Source: Manis javanica
Taxonomy: Eukaryota > Chordata > Mammalia > Pholidota > Manidae
Direction of reading: 5' to 3'
DNA length: 64,000 nucleotides
Assembly (NCBI RefSeq): GCF_040802235.1
Contig: NC_133158.1
Span: 36,522,001-36,586,000, forward strand
How positions within the stretch are numbered: position 1 is the first letter of the stretch; every line of letters starts with the position of its first letter. The position numbers and the translations under genes are program-made. The notes under the pieces are model-generated. The model did not search any database, was not told the origin of the DNA, and saw nothing but the letters and a program-made list of their open reading frames with translations. This document shows, piece by piece, positions 34,085 to 45,790 of the stretch.

Positions 34085-34320
34085 CAGCATCAAAGGGAAT
34101 TTACTGCCTCGCATACTGAGGGGTGGGCTTCAGGCATAGTTGGGTTCAGGTGCTCTGCTGGTGCCTTTGGGGGTCTGTCTCTCTCCATCTCTCTATTGAA
34201 CTTCCTCAGTGTAGACATCACTCCGTTGTGGTGTAGACTTCACAGCCTTCGTGGTGACAAGATGGTCAGCGCAGCTTCAAGTTCACATCTGCCAGCTCAA
34301 CAGCTCCAGTCAGAAGAGAG
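34085..34320. mobile_element. Unclassified ancient interspersed repeat
   Basis: 'gtctgtctctctccatctctc' followed by 'ttcgtggtgacaagatgg' resembles a common mammalian repeat that I cannot name with certainty. Confidence 0.4.
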
Positions 34321-34867
34321 GGCCTGGGTCCCAGCAGGTCCAGCAAAAGAGCCCAGTGCCGTGCCCAGCCCCTGCCAGCCCACATTTTGGAGGGGCACAG
34401 CAGGTCAGGAGGCAGCCTGTCTGGGGTCCTGAAGCCAGTGAGAAGCCAGTGAGAGCTGGGCTCCACGTGTGACCTGCTGAGAGCCTGTCCCCTCCCTGAG
34501 CGCCCACCCGCAGCTGTGAAGTAAGAAGGCCCACAGGGCATGGAGGGGAGGGCGATGAGAGGCAGAGAGTGTCCTGGGGGGCTGATGGTGCCAGCTGGGC
34601 AGGGCTTGGGCTCTGGCCCCCTGCAGGCCTAGCGTTAAAAGTCCCCACACCCCACCTCTGCCCAGGTAACCTTGTGCGAGTCTTCGGAGAGACCTGAGAC
34701 CGTGATCCTGCGTGTCCAGCAAGGCCAGAGCCAGAAGGGGACCTGGGTGTGGGGCTCGGATCTGGCTGACAAGTCTCCCTCCTGCTGCTGGTGCCCAGCT
34801 CCCCATGGGACCTAACTGAACTCCCAGCTGCCCACCCTGGGCCCAGAGCCAGGCCTCCAACAGCCCC

Positions 34868-34975
34868 AACCGACTCCCACCAGGCTGTGTGACCTCGGGC
34901 ATGTCACTTGGCCTCTCTGGGCCTCAGCAACTGAGGAGATGAGGGTGCATGTGCCATAAGCTGCATCAAGCCTGT
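34868..34975 (+). mobile_element. MIR fragment (sense)
   Basis: 'ggctgtgtgacctcgggcatg', 'tcacttggcctctctgggcc' and 'tcagcaactgaggagatgag'. Confidence 0.65.
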
Positions 34976-35414
34976 CACACATGAGTGAGGGTCCCCACCA
35001 CCTCTACCCCATTCTGTAACAGCCCCTGCCACCTTCTAGTCCAGGTAGCTGCTTTCAGGGGCCAGTTTTGCCTGGAAGAAGGAGCCAATGACAGATGTGG
35101 GGCAGAACCCTAGTAAAGGCCCAGCAGTGGGGAATGTCTGTCCTGCGAGGGGCCCTGAGGAGGCTGGGGCAGGGGTGGCGGGTGGGGCTGCTGGCCTGCG
35201 GCAGGCCCTGCGAGGTGCCTCCGGCGTGGCCTGCCCTCCCTCCCCAGGCCCAGCTGCCATGGTGAGGGCTTTGGGTGGGGAGGAGAGTTGGGTGCCCCCT
35301 GCCCCCTGCCCAAAACCAGTAGCATCAGTGTTTCCACCCGAGATGTGGGCACCCCCGGGACTGGGCCTCCTCCCACCCCCTTCCGGCCACGGGGAGATGC
35401 TTGTCTTGTCTGTT

Positions 35415-35464
35415 TTATCAGTGGCACCCTGTCACTCTGACAACCGTCTCCCCTTATCAGTGGC
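35415..35464. promoter_or_regulatory. Two TTATCAGTGGC motifs 39 bases apart
   Basis: The 11-mer TTATCAGTGGC occurs at 35415-35425 and 35454-35464. Each contains a GATA-factor core on the minus strand (CTGATAA). Could be a small GATA element or a chance echo. Confidence 0.35.
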
Positions 35465-38055
35465 CCAGCCGGCTGTCCATGGGGTGGGGGTGGCCCCAGC
35501 TGGCCAACATGTCCACACATGCTCGCAGACCCCCAAACAGGGAGCTCTGCCTGGGGCCTGGGCTGGGCATGTGCATATTCCCCACAGGGTCCCCGATGCT
35601 GGGGGAGCTGGGGCAGAAGGCCAAACCCTCCCCCTGCCTCGGTTTCCCCTCTGTGAGGGAAGTCCAGCCCATCCATAAGCCAGGCAAGGGCAGGGCAGGT
35701 CTGCCCCCAGACGGCTGGGACCCTTCCCCAAGCCGGGTGTCCTGCCCGAGCACCACTGTCCTTTGGGTCCCCTCCTCCCTGTCCAACACACGGGAGCCCT
35801 CTGTGAGGGGAGCCCCGGGAGACGAGGGGGCTTGTCTGAGGTCCCCCAGGGAGGCAGACTGGAACCTGGGCCTCGTCAGACAGAGGGAGCAGGGAGGGTG
35901 AAGGCCTGCAGAGTGTGGGGACCCCCCCTTAGGGGAGACAGAACAGGGGAGGGTGGTGGGCCTCGGTCAGCTTGGAGCAGCCCAGGGGACGCTCGAGGCA
36001 GGGGTTTCTGTCTACCCCGCTGAACCCTAAGAACCGGAGAGATGCTGCTGATTGGGGGCTATCTCTGCCCCATCGTGCAGCTCCACCAGATTGGGGGGCG
36101 CATTGCTTCATCTCACACCAGGCCCGTTGCACAACAGCCCTGTCTGGCGCCCACCAGCCCGCCTGCCCCCCAGACCTGACCAGCTCACTGCTGCTGGTAC
36201 CTGCCTGAGGCCCTGCCCGGGTTGGCATCCCTCGCCCCACAGGGCATCCTAAGCAATGCCCATGGACCCTGGCCCATGTGCGCCCCTGCCCTGCACCACA
36301 CCCCGGTTTCCTCCCTCCCTCTCTAGCTGGTCCCTGTGCCCTGCGTCCTCTGGCATGCGCTCCTTCCTGATGCTGGGAGTCTGTCCCGGGCCCTTTCCCT
36401 TCTCCCTTCCACTCCCTCCCCGCGGTCTTGAAAGCTCCTTCGGCCTCTTCTGTTTGGCGTGTGTGCCAATGGCCCCTCTCTCTCCAGCCCAGACTGCTCC
36501 CCTGAACTCCGCGCCCACTTTCCCACGGGCGGCAGGGCGTGGGTTCACAGGAGGCTCATCAAGGTGTTCTGCCCAACCCCGCCCCTGCTGCTGGGCTCCC
36601 ATCTCTGGGCGCACAGCGTGCCCAGTGGCATGGGAGAGGCCTGCCGGGCACACTGGGTCCCCTCCCTTGGCCCCCTCACACTGCCCGTCAGGGCCAAGGC
36701 CAGGACTGTAGCTCCTGACCATTGCCTCTCCACTGAGCCGCCCGCCTGGCCTCGGGGCTTCTCCCTCGGGCCTGTCCCCTAAGCAGGTCTTCCCCACTCG
36801 CTGACGGGGAGGAGCTGGAGGCGGGGGTGCAGATGATGGGCTTGGGGTGCTGGAGACAGTCTGGGCCTAGGGTAAGGAGCTGGCTTGGGGTGTCCTGTTG
36901 GGTAAGGGGTTGGGAGGGTATAGGATGGGTCAGGAATCTGGTTTCTGTGGCGGGGCCTGGGCCCCAGCTCTGAACCCTTGGGAAAGCTGGGCTTCCAAGG
37001 CCTCTCCTCAGAGCTCTAGGCGAAGGCCTGCTTACGGTCCCCGTAATCCTCCTATAACCGGGGCCCCTCTCGCCTCCTGGAGGGACCTTAAGAGGCGGGG
37101 TGATGAGGGTCCTCTTAGAGGCTGCAGGGTGGGGCTGCGAGGTGTGACCGTGACTGGGGCAGGTCCTGGTGGAGAATGCAGGGGGGTTGGGAGCGCAGTG
37201 CTACCCAGAGGCCCTGAGGCCCCAGCTTCCCAGCCCGCCCCTCCACCCTGCCCTCGGGTCAGCCTGCTGCCCAGCGTGGTCTGGGCTGGGCGCAGCTCGG
37301 AGACCAGGACCCGGGGGCCTCAGAGTGTGGCTGGTGGGAGAAGGGGGCCAAGTTCAGCTGTGAAGGATAAGAGACGGACAGGGGCAGAGCACTGGAGGGA
37401 GAGAAGGGAGTTGGGGGCACTGGTAGGCACAGCCTGTTTGCAGGGTGGCTACACGTGGCCCTCACACCTGGTGGTGCCCTGGTTCAGCCCGGCGAGCACT
37501 GCTTAGACAGCGTGCCCACGACAGCCACCTGTCTCGACTTGGTGGGCTCAGTGGGCTTGGGGAGCCAACAGACCTGCCTGGGAGGGAGCTGGCTGTGCAG
37601 GTTGGCGGAGCAGAGGTTCCGGCTAGAGTGGAATGGGTGGCAGGCAGTTAGCAGCCCACGGCCTCTCTGGCCTGGTGACTGTGCAGAAAGCCTGGAGTTC
37701 AGGGCTGAGGCTGTGGGACGTCCCTGGAGGTGCGAGGTGGGCGGCTGACCCTGGCCTCTCACCCCGCCTCCATGGGTCGGCCTGGGTTCCCAGCTGGCCT
37801 TTATCTAGAGCCCCAGCTGTGGCCGCAGGAAGCGGCCGTTTCTCTCTGCTGCGCAGTCTCCTCACCAGTGATAACATGGGCGGGGGGACCTGGAGGATGG
37901 GGCAATACCTCATCCTGGGGGACACACAGGGCACCTGCCCTCTGACCTGCTGGCCCAGATTCAGGGGGCAGCCCGTCTTGCTGGATGGCTGAGCTGAGGC
38001 ACGGGGGTCGCAGGCCACCCAATAAGAGGTAGGGGAAGAGGGTGGGAATGTGGGG
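35465..38055. other. GC-rich non-coding stretch
   Basis: Long GC-driven frames in several phases on both strands; no exon, repeat or clear island supported. Confidence 0.45.
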
Positions 38056-38059
38056 TGCA

Positions 38060-38145
38060 GGCTGCCCCCAGCACAGCATCCAGAGAGTGCCAGGCTGTGA
38101 CCCAGGGCCTGGCACACAGGAGGTGCTCAACACCTGTGCCTGGCT
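38060..38145 (+). mobile_element. MIR 3' tail fragment (sense)
   Basis: 'cagagagtgccaggctgtgac' and 'cctggcacacaggaggtgctc' then 'aacacctg'. Confidence 0.45.
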
Positions 38146-38654
38146 GATTGGGGCCTCTTCCCAAACCTATCTCTGCTCCCAAGCCCCATTCCCCTATCTG
38201 GATCCCCAAACTTCCCAAATGTCCTCTTCCTCCTCCCAGGGCCTCAGCTGGCACTTGCCCCCTCCCTGACCCCACTGACCCATCAACAACTAATGCTGAG
38301 CATCTTCCTTCAACCCACAAGGTATCAGTCCCTGGGGGGTGGAGGGGGTGCCGGAGCCTGACCTCCCGGCCCAGGAGATTCACTGCAGGGGTGTCCAGAG
38401 CTGGTGGGAACTGGGCACCGGAGGGGTCTCTTGAAACCCCTCCAGACACACTCTTCCTGCCTCTGCCCTTTAGGACTCTGCAGGCAGCCCTCCAGGCCTG
38501 CAGCCCTGCCTGGCCTGGCTCCACAGCTGCCCCACTACCTCCCTGCCCCCACCCCTGGCGCCCGGCTGACCCCTGTGAGCCCGGAGTTGGGGTCAGCTGG
38601 CCCCAGGGAGCACATGGAGCCCCGGGCTCCCGGAGTCCCTGGCTGCCCTGGTGC

Positions 38655-38735
38655 TGGCTGAGTTGGTTAATTTATGGCTCGACTCTGTTATCAGCCAAGT
38701 GCTAATTACCCTTTTTAATCAGGGCTACCCTTGTG
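38655..38735. promoter_or_regulatory. AT-rich island with TAATTA and GATA cores
   Basis: 'ggttaatttatggctcgac', TTATCAG and 'gtgctaattacc' followed by 'ctttttaatcaggg' lie within 70 bases, flanked by GC-rich DNA. No repeat match. Confidence 0.4.
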
Positions 38736-38799
38736 GAGGCTCCTGGAGGCCCACCGGGGGCTGGGGGAGACCGGGAGCGACCTCATCCCTCCTCACACA

Positions 38800-38945
38800 G
38801 AGCCACCATGCACTCTGGCCAGAGCCCTTACTCCTGCTGTTCCCTCTGCCAGATGTCACCCTTCCTGCCCTGGCAAACTCCTATTCTTTCTTCAAGACCT
38901 TGCACAGGCAGCCCCTTGGTAAGATGCCTCCCCTCACCCCAGACA
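38800..38945 (+). mobile_element. L2 fragment (sense)
   Basis: 'ctgttccctctgccagatgtc' and 'ctattctttcttcaagacc' then 'ccttggtaagatgcctcccc'. Confidence 0.65.
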
Positions 38946-39504
38946 GGGCCATGGAGGACAGACATGGCTGAACTCGGAGCTGGGAGGCTGTGAGCAGGGC
39001 TGGCTGGCCTTGGCCTCTGGAAGGGAACCTGGAAATGCTGAACTCTGTGCAGAGGCTGGGAAGGACCAGGCCCAGTGCCCAGGGTGAGCCAGCACAGAGA
39101 GGGTCCTGGGCGACCCCAAGGGGCTCTGGGTCTGTGGAACAGGGCTGATGAGCCACCTTCCCATCCCATGTCCTGGGGAAGAGGCCCCACCAACTTCCAA
39201 GCCCCTGCAGACCAAGGGACAAATTGTCCCTGGACATGCGCATGTTACCACCCTGTACACACTGGACACCCCCGAACAGCCCTCTTCTTCACCCACCCCC
39301 ACACAGGTGCACCTGAAACCCAGCCTGACAGACTGGGTCTCCCTCAGCCCTCTGACACGCACCCAGACACCAACATCCCTGCACACACCCAGACCCCGAC
39401 AGGCCTGGGGCACACGCACACACACAGGTGTGCTGCACAACCTGGGCAGGAGGCCTGGAGAACAGAAGCTACCCCTTCTCCTGCCCCTGCCCCCAGTGCT
39501 TCCC

Positions 39505-39615
39505 GTTTGCCAGACTTTATCTATCAAAAATATATTAACCCAGATGCCTGTTTCCATCGGAGTCTCGATTCCAGGGACATTTCCAGATAAGCCTTATTTC
39601 GTTGCTGGTGCATAA
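39505..39615. promoter_or_regulatory. AT-rich island, candidate conserved element
   Basis: 'gactttatctatcaaaaata' and 'tatattaacccagatgcctg' then 'ccagataagccttatttcg'. It has GATA-type cores at both ends and an A/T core resembling a MEF2-type site. No repeat match. Confidence 0.4.
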
Positions 39616-39821
39616 GCCCTGCTGGTCAGGGGCCTGCCAATCATGGTTGCCCCTCCTGCCCCAGCCGTGGCAGGACGCCTGCCCATGACTTCATCCTGGG
39701 TGGGCAGGTGGGTGGCAGGGCTGGGCAGAGCACTGCTCCCCCACCTCCGCCTCCCAGGTCCCAAAGCAGACCCCAGGGGCACCTCTTTCCAAGGACACAG
39801 CCAAGGCACTGGGGCGAGGGG

Positions 39822-40000
39822 TGAAGGGAGGGCTCTGGAGCCACCTGGAACCCGGGTTCAAATCCCAACTCTACTTGAGGCAACAGCTGGGGTGGGCAGA
39901 GCTCAGTCCTGCCACCCGATCCCCACATCTAAAATGGGAAGGGTGCTTCCCAAGCAGTCCTGCGGTGGATGAACAGATGCAATGAGTGTATGCGTGCGAT
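39822..40000 (+). mobile_element. MIR SINE (sense)
   Basis: 'ggctctggagccacctggaac', 'gggttcaaatcccaactcta', 'aaaatgggaagggtgcttcc' and 'gcggtggatgaacagatgc'. Confidence 0.75.
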
Positions 40001-40561
40001 GGTGGCTGTGGTGGGCTTGGCACCCCGTGACACACAGGGGCTGGGACTGGCCAGGGAGGCAGGGGAAGGGGGACACTGCTGGTCAGGAAGCTGGGCATCG
40101 GCGCCCACCCCGCCCATCCACCCAGCTGTGTTTCCCCTTCAGAGGCTGTGCCTGGCCCAACCTGGTTAATGGCACTCAGGTTTCCACTGATGCCAGGCCT
40201 GATAGGGGCCCCTCCTGGGAGGTCGGCTACACTGAGCAGGCTGCCTGGCCACACTCTCTGGGAGGCCCGAGGCTTCTGGGAGCCACACACGGGTGGCCCC
40301 TCCTTGTGGCCCAACCACGGCGGCTGCCTCCTCCTCTCTGCGCCTCTTTTCCTGGCTGTGAGGTGGGCAGAAAGGCATGGGTGGGTCTGGGGGCCCTCCC
40401 AGAGGTCCCGGGAAAATGGCCGATTTGGGGGAGTGCTGCACCCCTTCTGAGCAGTTTGGTGGTGAGCCACTGTCTGCTGGCCCCACGCCCAGGGGCTCTG
40501 GGAACACGATGGCCAGCAGTGTGCCCAGGTCACTGAGCAACCCTATAAAGCATCCGAATTT

Positions 40562-40645
40562 GTTCTCATTTTGTCCATGGGGACACTGAGGCACAGAGGT
40601 TAGGGGACTTGTCTGAGGTCCCAGAGCAGAGGGGCCGCAATCTGA
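40562..40645 (-). mobile_element. MIR fragment (antisense)
   Basis: 'tggggacactgaggcacagag' and 'gaggtcccagagcagagg'. Confidence 0.6.
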
Positions 40646-40789
40646 ACCGAGGCAGTGGTTCCAGCTCACCTGTGTCTGCCTGTCACTTCCGCATGAACCT
40701 GTCTCCAGAGCTGGTTCCTGCTCACCAAGCCCCCTCCATGCCTGCCGGGACAGTGGCTCTGCTCAGTCATGTGACTCATGTGACGGGAG

Positions 40790-40860
40790 GGACAGTGACG
40801 TATCCAAGGTCACACAGCCCATGTGGAGCAGGGACCTGAAGCTGAGCCCAGGGCTCCTCT
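40790..40860 (-). mobile_element. MIR fragment (antisense)
   Basis: 'ccaaggtcacacagcccatg' and 'cagggacctgaagctgag'. Confidence 0.5.
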
Positions 40861-41474
40861 CCATCCCAACTTGCAGGGACCTCCATGGGGGGCTGGAAGG
40901 GAGGGATCGGCTTCTCACCCCTTGGTCACGGGGAACCAGCAGCTCCTGCCTCCGTTTTCCACAAGCTGAGCGCGAGGACAGGTGGTTTCCTCACTTACGG
41001 GGCACGTCCTGGGGAGACCCCACTCCAAAGGGCTGAGCTGCCACAGGAAGTGGCCAGCCCGGGGCCTGGCACCCAGCAGGTGCTGGGCTCTGCAGGACCT
41101 CTGCCCTGAGGTCCACCCCAGGAGCCCTCGCCCGCTACCTCCCTGTGTGATATGGTCTGCAGGGCAGGGGTGGCAGCCAGACAAGAGAGGGCCCAGAGCC
41201 TGTCTGGTCAGGCAAGGTGCACCACGTTGCCACGGTGGTCATGGTCCCGGTGGGGAACATGAGCTGTGGCCATGCTTGGGGCACCAGCGCGCTCTCCCCA
41301 TTCATCCCCAGTTGGGGCCTGGTCTCCCTGCCCGCCCAGCCCTCAGTGCCCCCTGGACCTCTGTCCTGGCCTGGCATCTCAGCTGGGTCCCTGCTGGGGC
41401 CACACACAGACTGCCTGTCCCACAGGCTGCTCCCATAGCTCAGGGCTTCACAATCCCATGTCACTGTACTGCAA

Positions 41475-41605
41475 CTGCCCTTGTTGATATTCTTGATGCC
41501 ATTTTTAAAAATTAAAGCCTAATGCACCAATAACCAGGATGAAAGGGAGGTCTCTGTGCCCATCTGAGGCTTAGAACATCTCTTCATTATACAGATGTCT
41601 TTAAA
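41475..41605. promoter_or_regulatory. AT-rich patch, weak candidate element
   Basis: 'ccatttttaaaaattaaagc' and 'cacttcattataca'-type sequence in about 120 bases. Weaker TF-motif content than the main islands; could also be an old L1 piece. Confidence 0.25.
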
Positions 41606-42154
41606 AGCTCTGATTTCCCCTCAGTTGGCCCGTTCTGCCATCTCATCCTTTTCTGAGAATCAACAGCTTGGCTGCGGGTCGGGTGGCCTGTGGGTTCAGT
41701 GGGCAGAGGAGCAAGTTCAGAGCTTCCTGGGCCCCAGGGGCTGTGCTCACTCTCCCTGGCTGGCAGGGTGCTCGCCTGCCCTTACCCCCCACACTGGGGA
41801 GAGTGTGCACCCCAAACCTGAAGGCAGGGGCCTAGGGATTCCTGATGTCTGTGGGGATGGAGGAGACTCTAGCCTGTGTCTGCCCTGAAACCCTGGCCTG
41901 GAACCCTGCTGCTCCCGACACCCAGGGGTGCCCTCCCTGCACTCAGCCGCCCAGAGGACCTCATATGCTCCCGCAGGGCCCAGCAGCCACCCAGCCTGGC
42001 CTAGGGGCCCGACAGCCTGTGGACCCCTTTAGTCCACTGGGCTCTGGGGTCAGGTTCCTCCCCCAGCCCTGCTCTCGGAAGGGGCCCTGGCAGTTCCTGA
42101 CATCGCCCTTGAGAGCAGACCCCCTAATGAAATCACAGGGGAGACCAGCAAGGT

Positions 42155-42487
42155 GGGTAGGCACCACAGCACATTTATTTACAGTTGGCAAGTGCCAGGC
42201 CACCTGGGGGAAGGGTGGGGCCTGGCCCTCATGTGGCCACCAGCTCTCTAGTCTTGCCTGTTCCTGGAGGCTGAGGGGTGAAAGGACGGATCTTCCTGGC
42301 CTTGGCGACCCTGGAGCTCCCACCCCTGACCCCAGGCTTCTCATAAGCTGAGCGCCAGGCCTGGGGGCCTGCTGCCTGCAGGGCGTGGGGAGAGACCAGG
42401 GAGGTTGAGGCATGTCTGGCTGGGTGTCTGGCACTGTGGCTCAGCCCAGGCCTGGGCAGGTGGCCCTGCAGGAGCTCACTGGGGCTC
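42155..42487 (-). other. 3' UTR of the terminal exon
   Basis: Non-coding sequence between the TGA and the probable cleavage region just past the AATAAA signal. It is GC-rich with no obvious repeat. The exact cleavage point cannot be read from sequence alone. Confidence 0.5.
42174..42179 (-). terminator. Canonical poly(A) signal AATAAA
   Basis: TTTATT on the plus strand reads AATAAA on the minus strand, about 310 bases after the stop codon of the 42.5-kb exon. It is the expected hexamer at the expected distance for a 3' end. Cleavage would fall roughly 10-30 bases further toward lower coordinates. Confidence 0.6.
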
Positions 42488-42678
42488 TCAGGGAGACTGG
42501 ACCATGTGCTTGTGGATGTCAAAGACATAACGCTTGAAAGACAGGCTCAGTCCCACGTGCTGGGCCGGCTCGGAATGTTCAGCACCCTCCTCCTGCTTGG
42601 CCGCCTCCCCTCGGCCGGCCCGGCCCCGCTTCCTGAAGGTGGGTGTCAGGATCTTCTTGGTCTCGGGGCTTAGGCCAC
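42488..42678 (-). CDS. Terminal coding exon of an unrecognised protein-coding gene (partial)
   Basis: The minus strand has a pyrimidine-rich tract and an AG acceptor at 42679-42680. After two phase bases come 62 codons and a TGA at 42488-42490. The other two frames stop or read as low-quality peptide. The encoded C-terminus is basic, starting GLSPETKKILTPTFRKRGRA, then an acidic E/Q-rich linker (AAKQEEGAEHSEPA), then an ordered-looking tail ending FKRYVFDIHKHMVQSP. The basic RKRGRAGRG could be a nuclear or RNA-contact signal, and two TP sites precede it. Both are inference. I do not recognise the family. No other exon could be placed with confidence, so the gene must continue to higher coordinates, inside or beyond the window. 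The spliced boundary, the open frame and the downstream poly(A) signal make a real 3' exon likely. A processed or chance frame is the alternative. Confidence 0.6.
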
Positions 42679-43530
42679 CTGCAAGACATAAAGGGAACGC
42701 CTTTCACTCTGCAGCCCTGGATGGGCACCCATGTTGGTCCAGTTCCAAGTCCCTTCGGGTTTCAGCAACTCCCTCGCACTCTGCTGGGCCGAGCGAGGAC
42801 CCCAGCGCCACCCTTCTGCCTCCCTCTGCGGGGCCTGTGGTTCACTCTGCCTCTGAAATCCCGGCATTCCTGCCCCTCCCCAACCATGCTAGTCCACACC
42901 CATCCAGCATGGAGCTCAGCAGGCCCCACCCTGGATCTCCTGCCCACCCACCAGCCCTGCACTCAGGCCCCTGTGGGGTCAGCTCCGCATTGGTGGCCAC
43001 ACCCTTCCCCTGCTCTAAAGGGCCCCACTGCTTCCCATGCACTCACACGAACACCACACCCTGAACCCTGGCATTGAGGCCCCTGGGCCTTGGCGTTCTC
43101 CATTTGCCCCTGGAGAGCCACTCTCCTCTGTGTGCCTGGGAGGCTGACCCCTGCAGTGACATTAAGGGCTCCTGTGCCCTCTGGCTTCCGGTTGGGAAGC
43201 CCCAGCTGATCAGATGGCAGGAGAGAGAGGTCAAGGTATTGGTCCCCACCTCCTCGGGCTGGAGCTCCTGTTGGGGGTCCTGCCTGGACTCTGGCTGTCC
43301 GCCCACTGCCAGGGAGTGACCCGCTGCCTCCCACATCTTGCTGGGTCCTTTAAATGCCCACGCCTCATACAGACCTTCCTTTCACCCCCTCCACCTGGAG
43401 GGTGGGGTGGAAATGTGCTTTCTGCTAACACCCCGATGCCACCTCTTCCAGTCCATCACCACTGCTTTTGTGCTTACCCCGTAACCTGAGGAGCATGTGA
43501 CAATTCCTGGGCTCCCGGTCATGCTATTAG
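42679..43530. other. Intron upstream of the minus-strand terminal exon
   Basis: Begins at the acceptor at 42679-42680. GC-rich, no second exon identified with confidence. Confidence 0.4.
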
Positions 43531-43531
43531 C

Positions 43532-43662
43532 CTCTGCATATGCTGTTCCTTCTGTCTGGAACACCCTTCCCCTCCTTGCCAACAGAGGAAGGTCCTTTTG
43601 TCCTTTAATACCAGGCTGCAGTCTCCCTTCGCAGGGCTTGTCTTTATGAGGAGTCGGCCTGG
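43532..43662 (+). mobile_element. L2 fragment (sense)
   Basis: 'tgcatatgctgttccttctg', 'tctggaacacccttcccctc' then 'ctgcagtctcccttcgcagg'. Confidence 0.65.
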
Positions 43663-44299
43663 TGGCAGTGCAGCGCAGCCTCTTTGTAGACTGCTGGCCT
43701 GGGTGACACCGCTTGGCTGGCCCCAGGCAGAGGGGCCAAGGCCCGGGTAACACCAGGCTGTGGCCAGGCCCCAGACACTTGGCACTAGCAGAGTGCCCTA
43801 GAATAAGCTGCTTGCTCTCTGTGAGCCCCACAGCCCTGCTGGGGCTCCTGATGGGAGCAAGTAGGCAGGGCTGTGGTGAGGGTAAGCTGAGGGGGCCCTG
43901 GGAGACTGCCATGGGGCTGGGAGGACAATTCATATTCTAGAGTGTTAAGTGCCCATGTCCTGCTTGCTAAAGGTGGGTCCTGGCAGGCCTTTGCATTCCT
44001 CAGAGAGGGCACTCCCTCCTAATTTGCACAGAGGGGCTGCAGTGGCCAGTGGACCTAGAAATTGGGTGTCCAGAGCTGTGGCAAGTTGGGGTGGGCGTGA
44101 GGCAGACAGCTGCCCTCCCCTCACAGCCTGGTACCTGGAGGGCACCCTCCCTGGCCCCAGCTGTGTCTCTCTGAGGAAAGCCAGCATAAGGCTCAGGCAT
44201 TAAGCTTGTGTTGGGAGGACCATGGCCTGTGGGGTCTCAATCAGAGGGCAGTGCTGGGTGGCAGGGGTGGCCGGGTAATTTCTGGCTTAGACCAGGTAC

Positions 44300-44440
44300 T
44301 CAGTACATGTTTGCTGAGAGGCTGGCAACCTCTTCATTTCACAGATGAGAAAACAGGAGTCCCGGGAGGCCAGTGACTTGCTCCAGGCCTGATGGTGAGT
44401 TGGGAAGAGTAAAGATTTGAACTCTGTGCCCACATCTGGC
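44300..44440 (-). mobile_element. MIR fragment (antisense)
   Basis: 'ttcacagatgagaaaacagg', 'gacttgctccaggcctgatgg' and 'aagatttgaactctgtgccc'. Confidence 0.65.
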
Positions 44441-45509
44441 GACAAATGCAGGCTAGTTGCCCTAGCCCACCCCTGCGGGTTGGGGGGCGTCCATTTTAAG
44501 CAGACTCCTGGAAATGGTTCTGCAGGGGAATATAGGCTGTGAGAGCATCTTGCACCATCCCTATGCCTCCTGGACATTTAAAAGTGATTGGGAGGCTGGT
44601 TCAAGGGACAACTGTAGTTTCTCAGGGACAGCCCCGCCCACTGCCCAGCTCTTCTCCCTCCCACAGGCCTATGCAAGAATGTCGGCCACCTCCATCCTGC
44701 CCCCTGGGATGCCAGACCTACAGGGGTAGTGGTGAGGCTCAGGATGCTGTGGGCCTGGGATCTGTACAGGGAGATGCCCTCCTGCTGGGCAGCACAGTGT
44801 CTTATCGCTGGCTCCCCACCCAGCTGGTCTGTGCACATCGGGGACGGGCCATGTGGCGTGGGAATGGCTCTGGGCCAGCCCCCGTGAGCAAGCACCAGGC
44901 CTGCAGGTATCTGACTCCCCAAATCAGAGCCCCGGTCTTCCTTCTGCAAACAGAAAAGGTGGCTGGCACCAGACCCTGACAAATGGCATGGGCCGCCTGT
45001 CTCTCTCTGGTGCCAGGAGGTCTGATGGCTATAGAGGTGTGGGGCTCCCCGGCGCCTGCGCCGGGCTGAGGAGACAGGCGTGGCCCAATCGGCTGCCCAT
45101 CTTGCCCATGACAGCTCTCATTACATGCAGGGCCTAACTCGCACTGCCCGAAGCAGCAGAGCCGGAAAACCTAGCTGGCACTGGTGAAGACGTGGCCACT
45201 TAACTGCTCTTCTGAGATGGTCAGGCTCATTACGGGGACACAACAGCACCCAGAGCTGACCAACCCAGAGACAAGTCCGCTGGGGATGCTGAGATGTTTG
45301 GATTTGGGGCAAATGGCGGGAGCTGCTTTGTTTGACAGTGGCCTTTCCCTTCGGCCAAGTGGCAAATGGAGGGAAGCAAAGCACAGGTCACAGAGTCGGG
45401 CGGCCCCAGCTACTGCCCACACCAGCTGGACGCAGCGGCCCTCAGCCTAGGCTGAGTCACCCACCCTGCTCCTCCCACCCTGCCCTCAGGCCTTTCAGAG
45501 AACACTCCA

Positions 45510-45790
45510 GAACTGGAAGATAATGGTGATCAGGGCCCGGCCCCATGGGGTTTACTAGTCTGAACAGGGGTAGATAGTAAACAAGCCAGCAAGATGACCC
45601 AGATAGCCACCAGGGCAAATAAGGAAACAAAACAGCTGTGTCGCCAGGACGGGGGCAGGAGGGTTGTGTGGGCTGAGGTCAGGCTTTTCTGAGGAAGAGT
45701 GCTGGGATGGGGGTCAGGTGACAGAGACCAGCCGCATGAGACCCCGACAAGGGTCTGCAGGCAAAGGGAGTTTGAATGCCAAGTCCTGGG
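45510..45790 (-). mobile_element. L2 3' region (antisense)
   Basis: 'tagatagtaaacaagccagc' and 'gctgaggtcaggcttttctg' then 'aggaagagtgctgggatgg' parallel the reversed L2 3' UTR. Confidence 0.5.

Noticed and set aside
31883..34791. Shared phrase 'ctggctgacaaRtctccc' at about 31.9 and 34.8 kb as a dispersed repeat
   Set aside because: Only about 20 bases match and the flanks do not; probably chance or a tiny relic.
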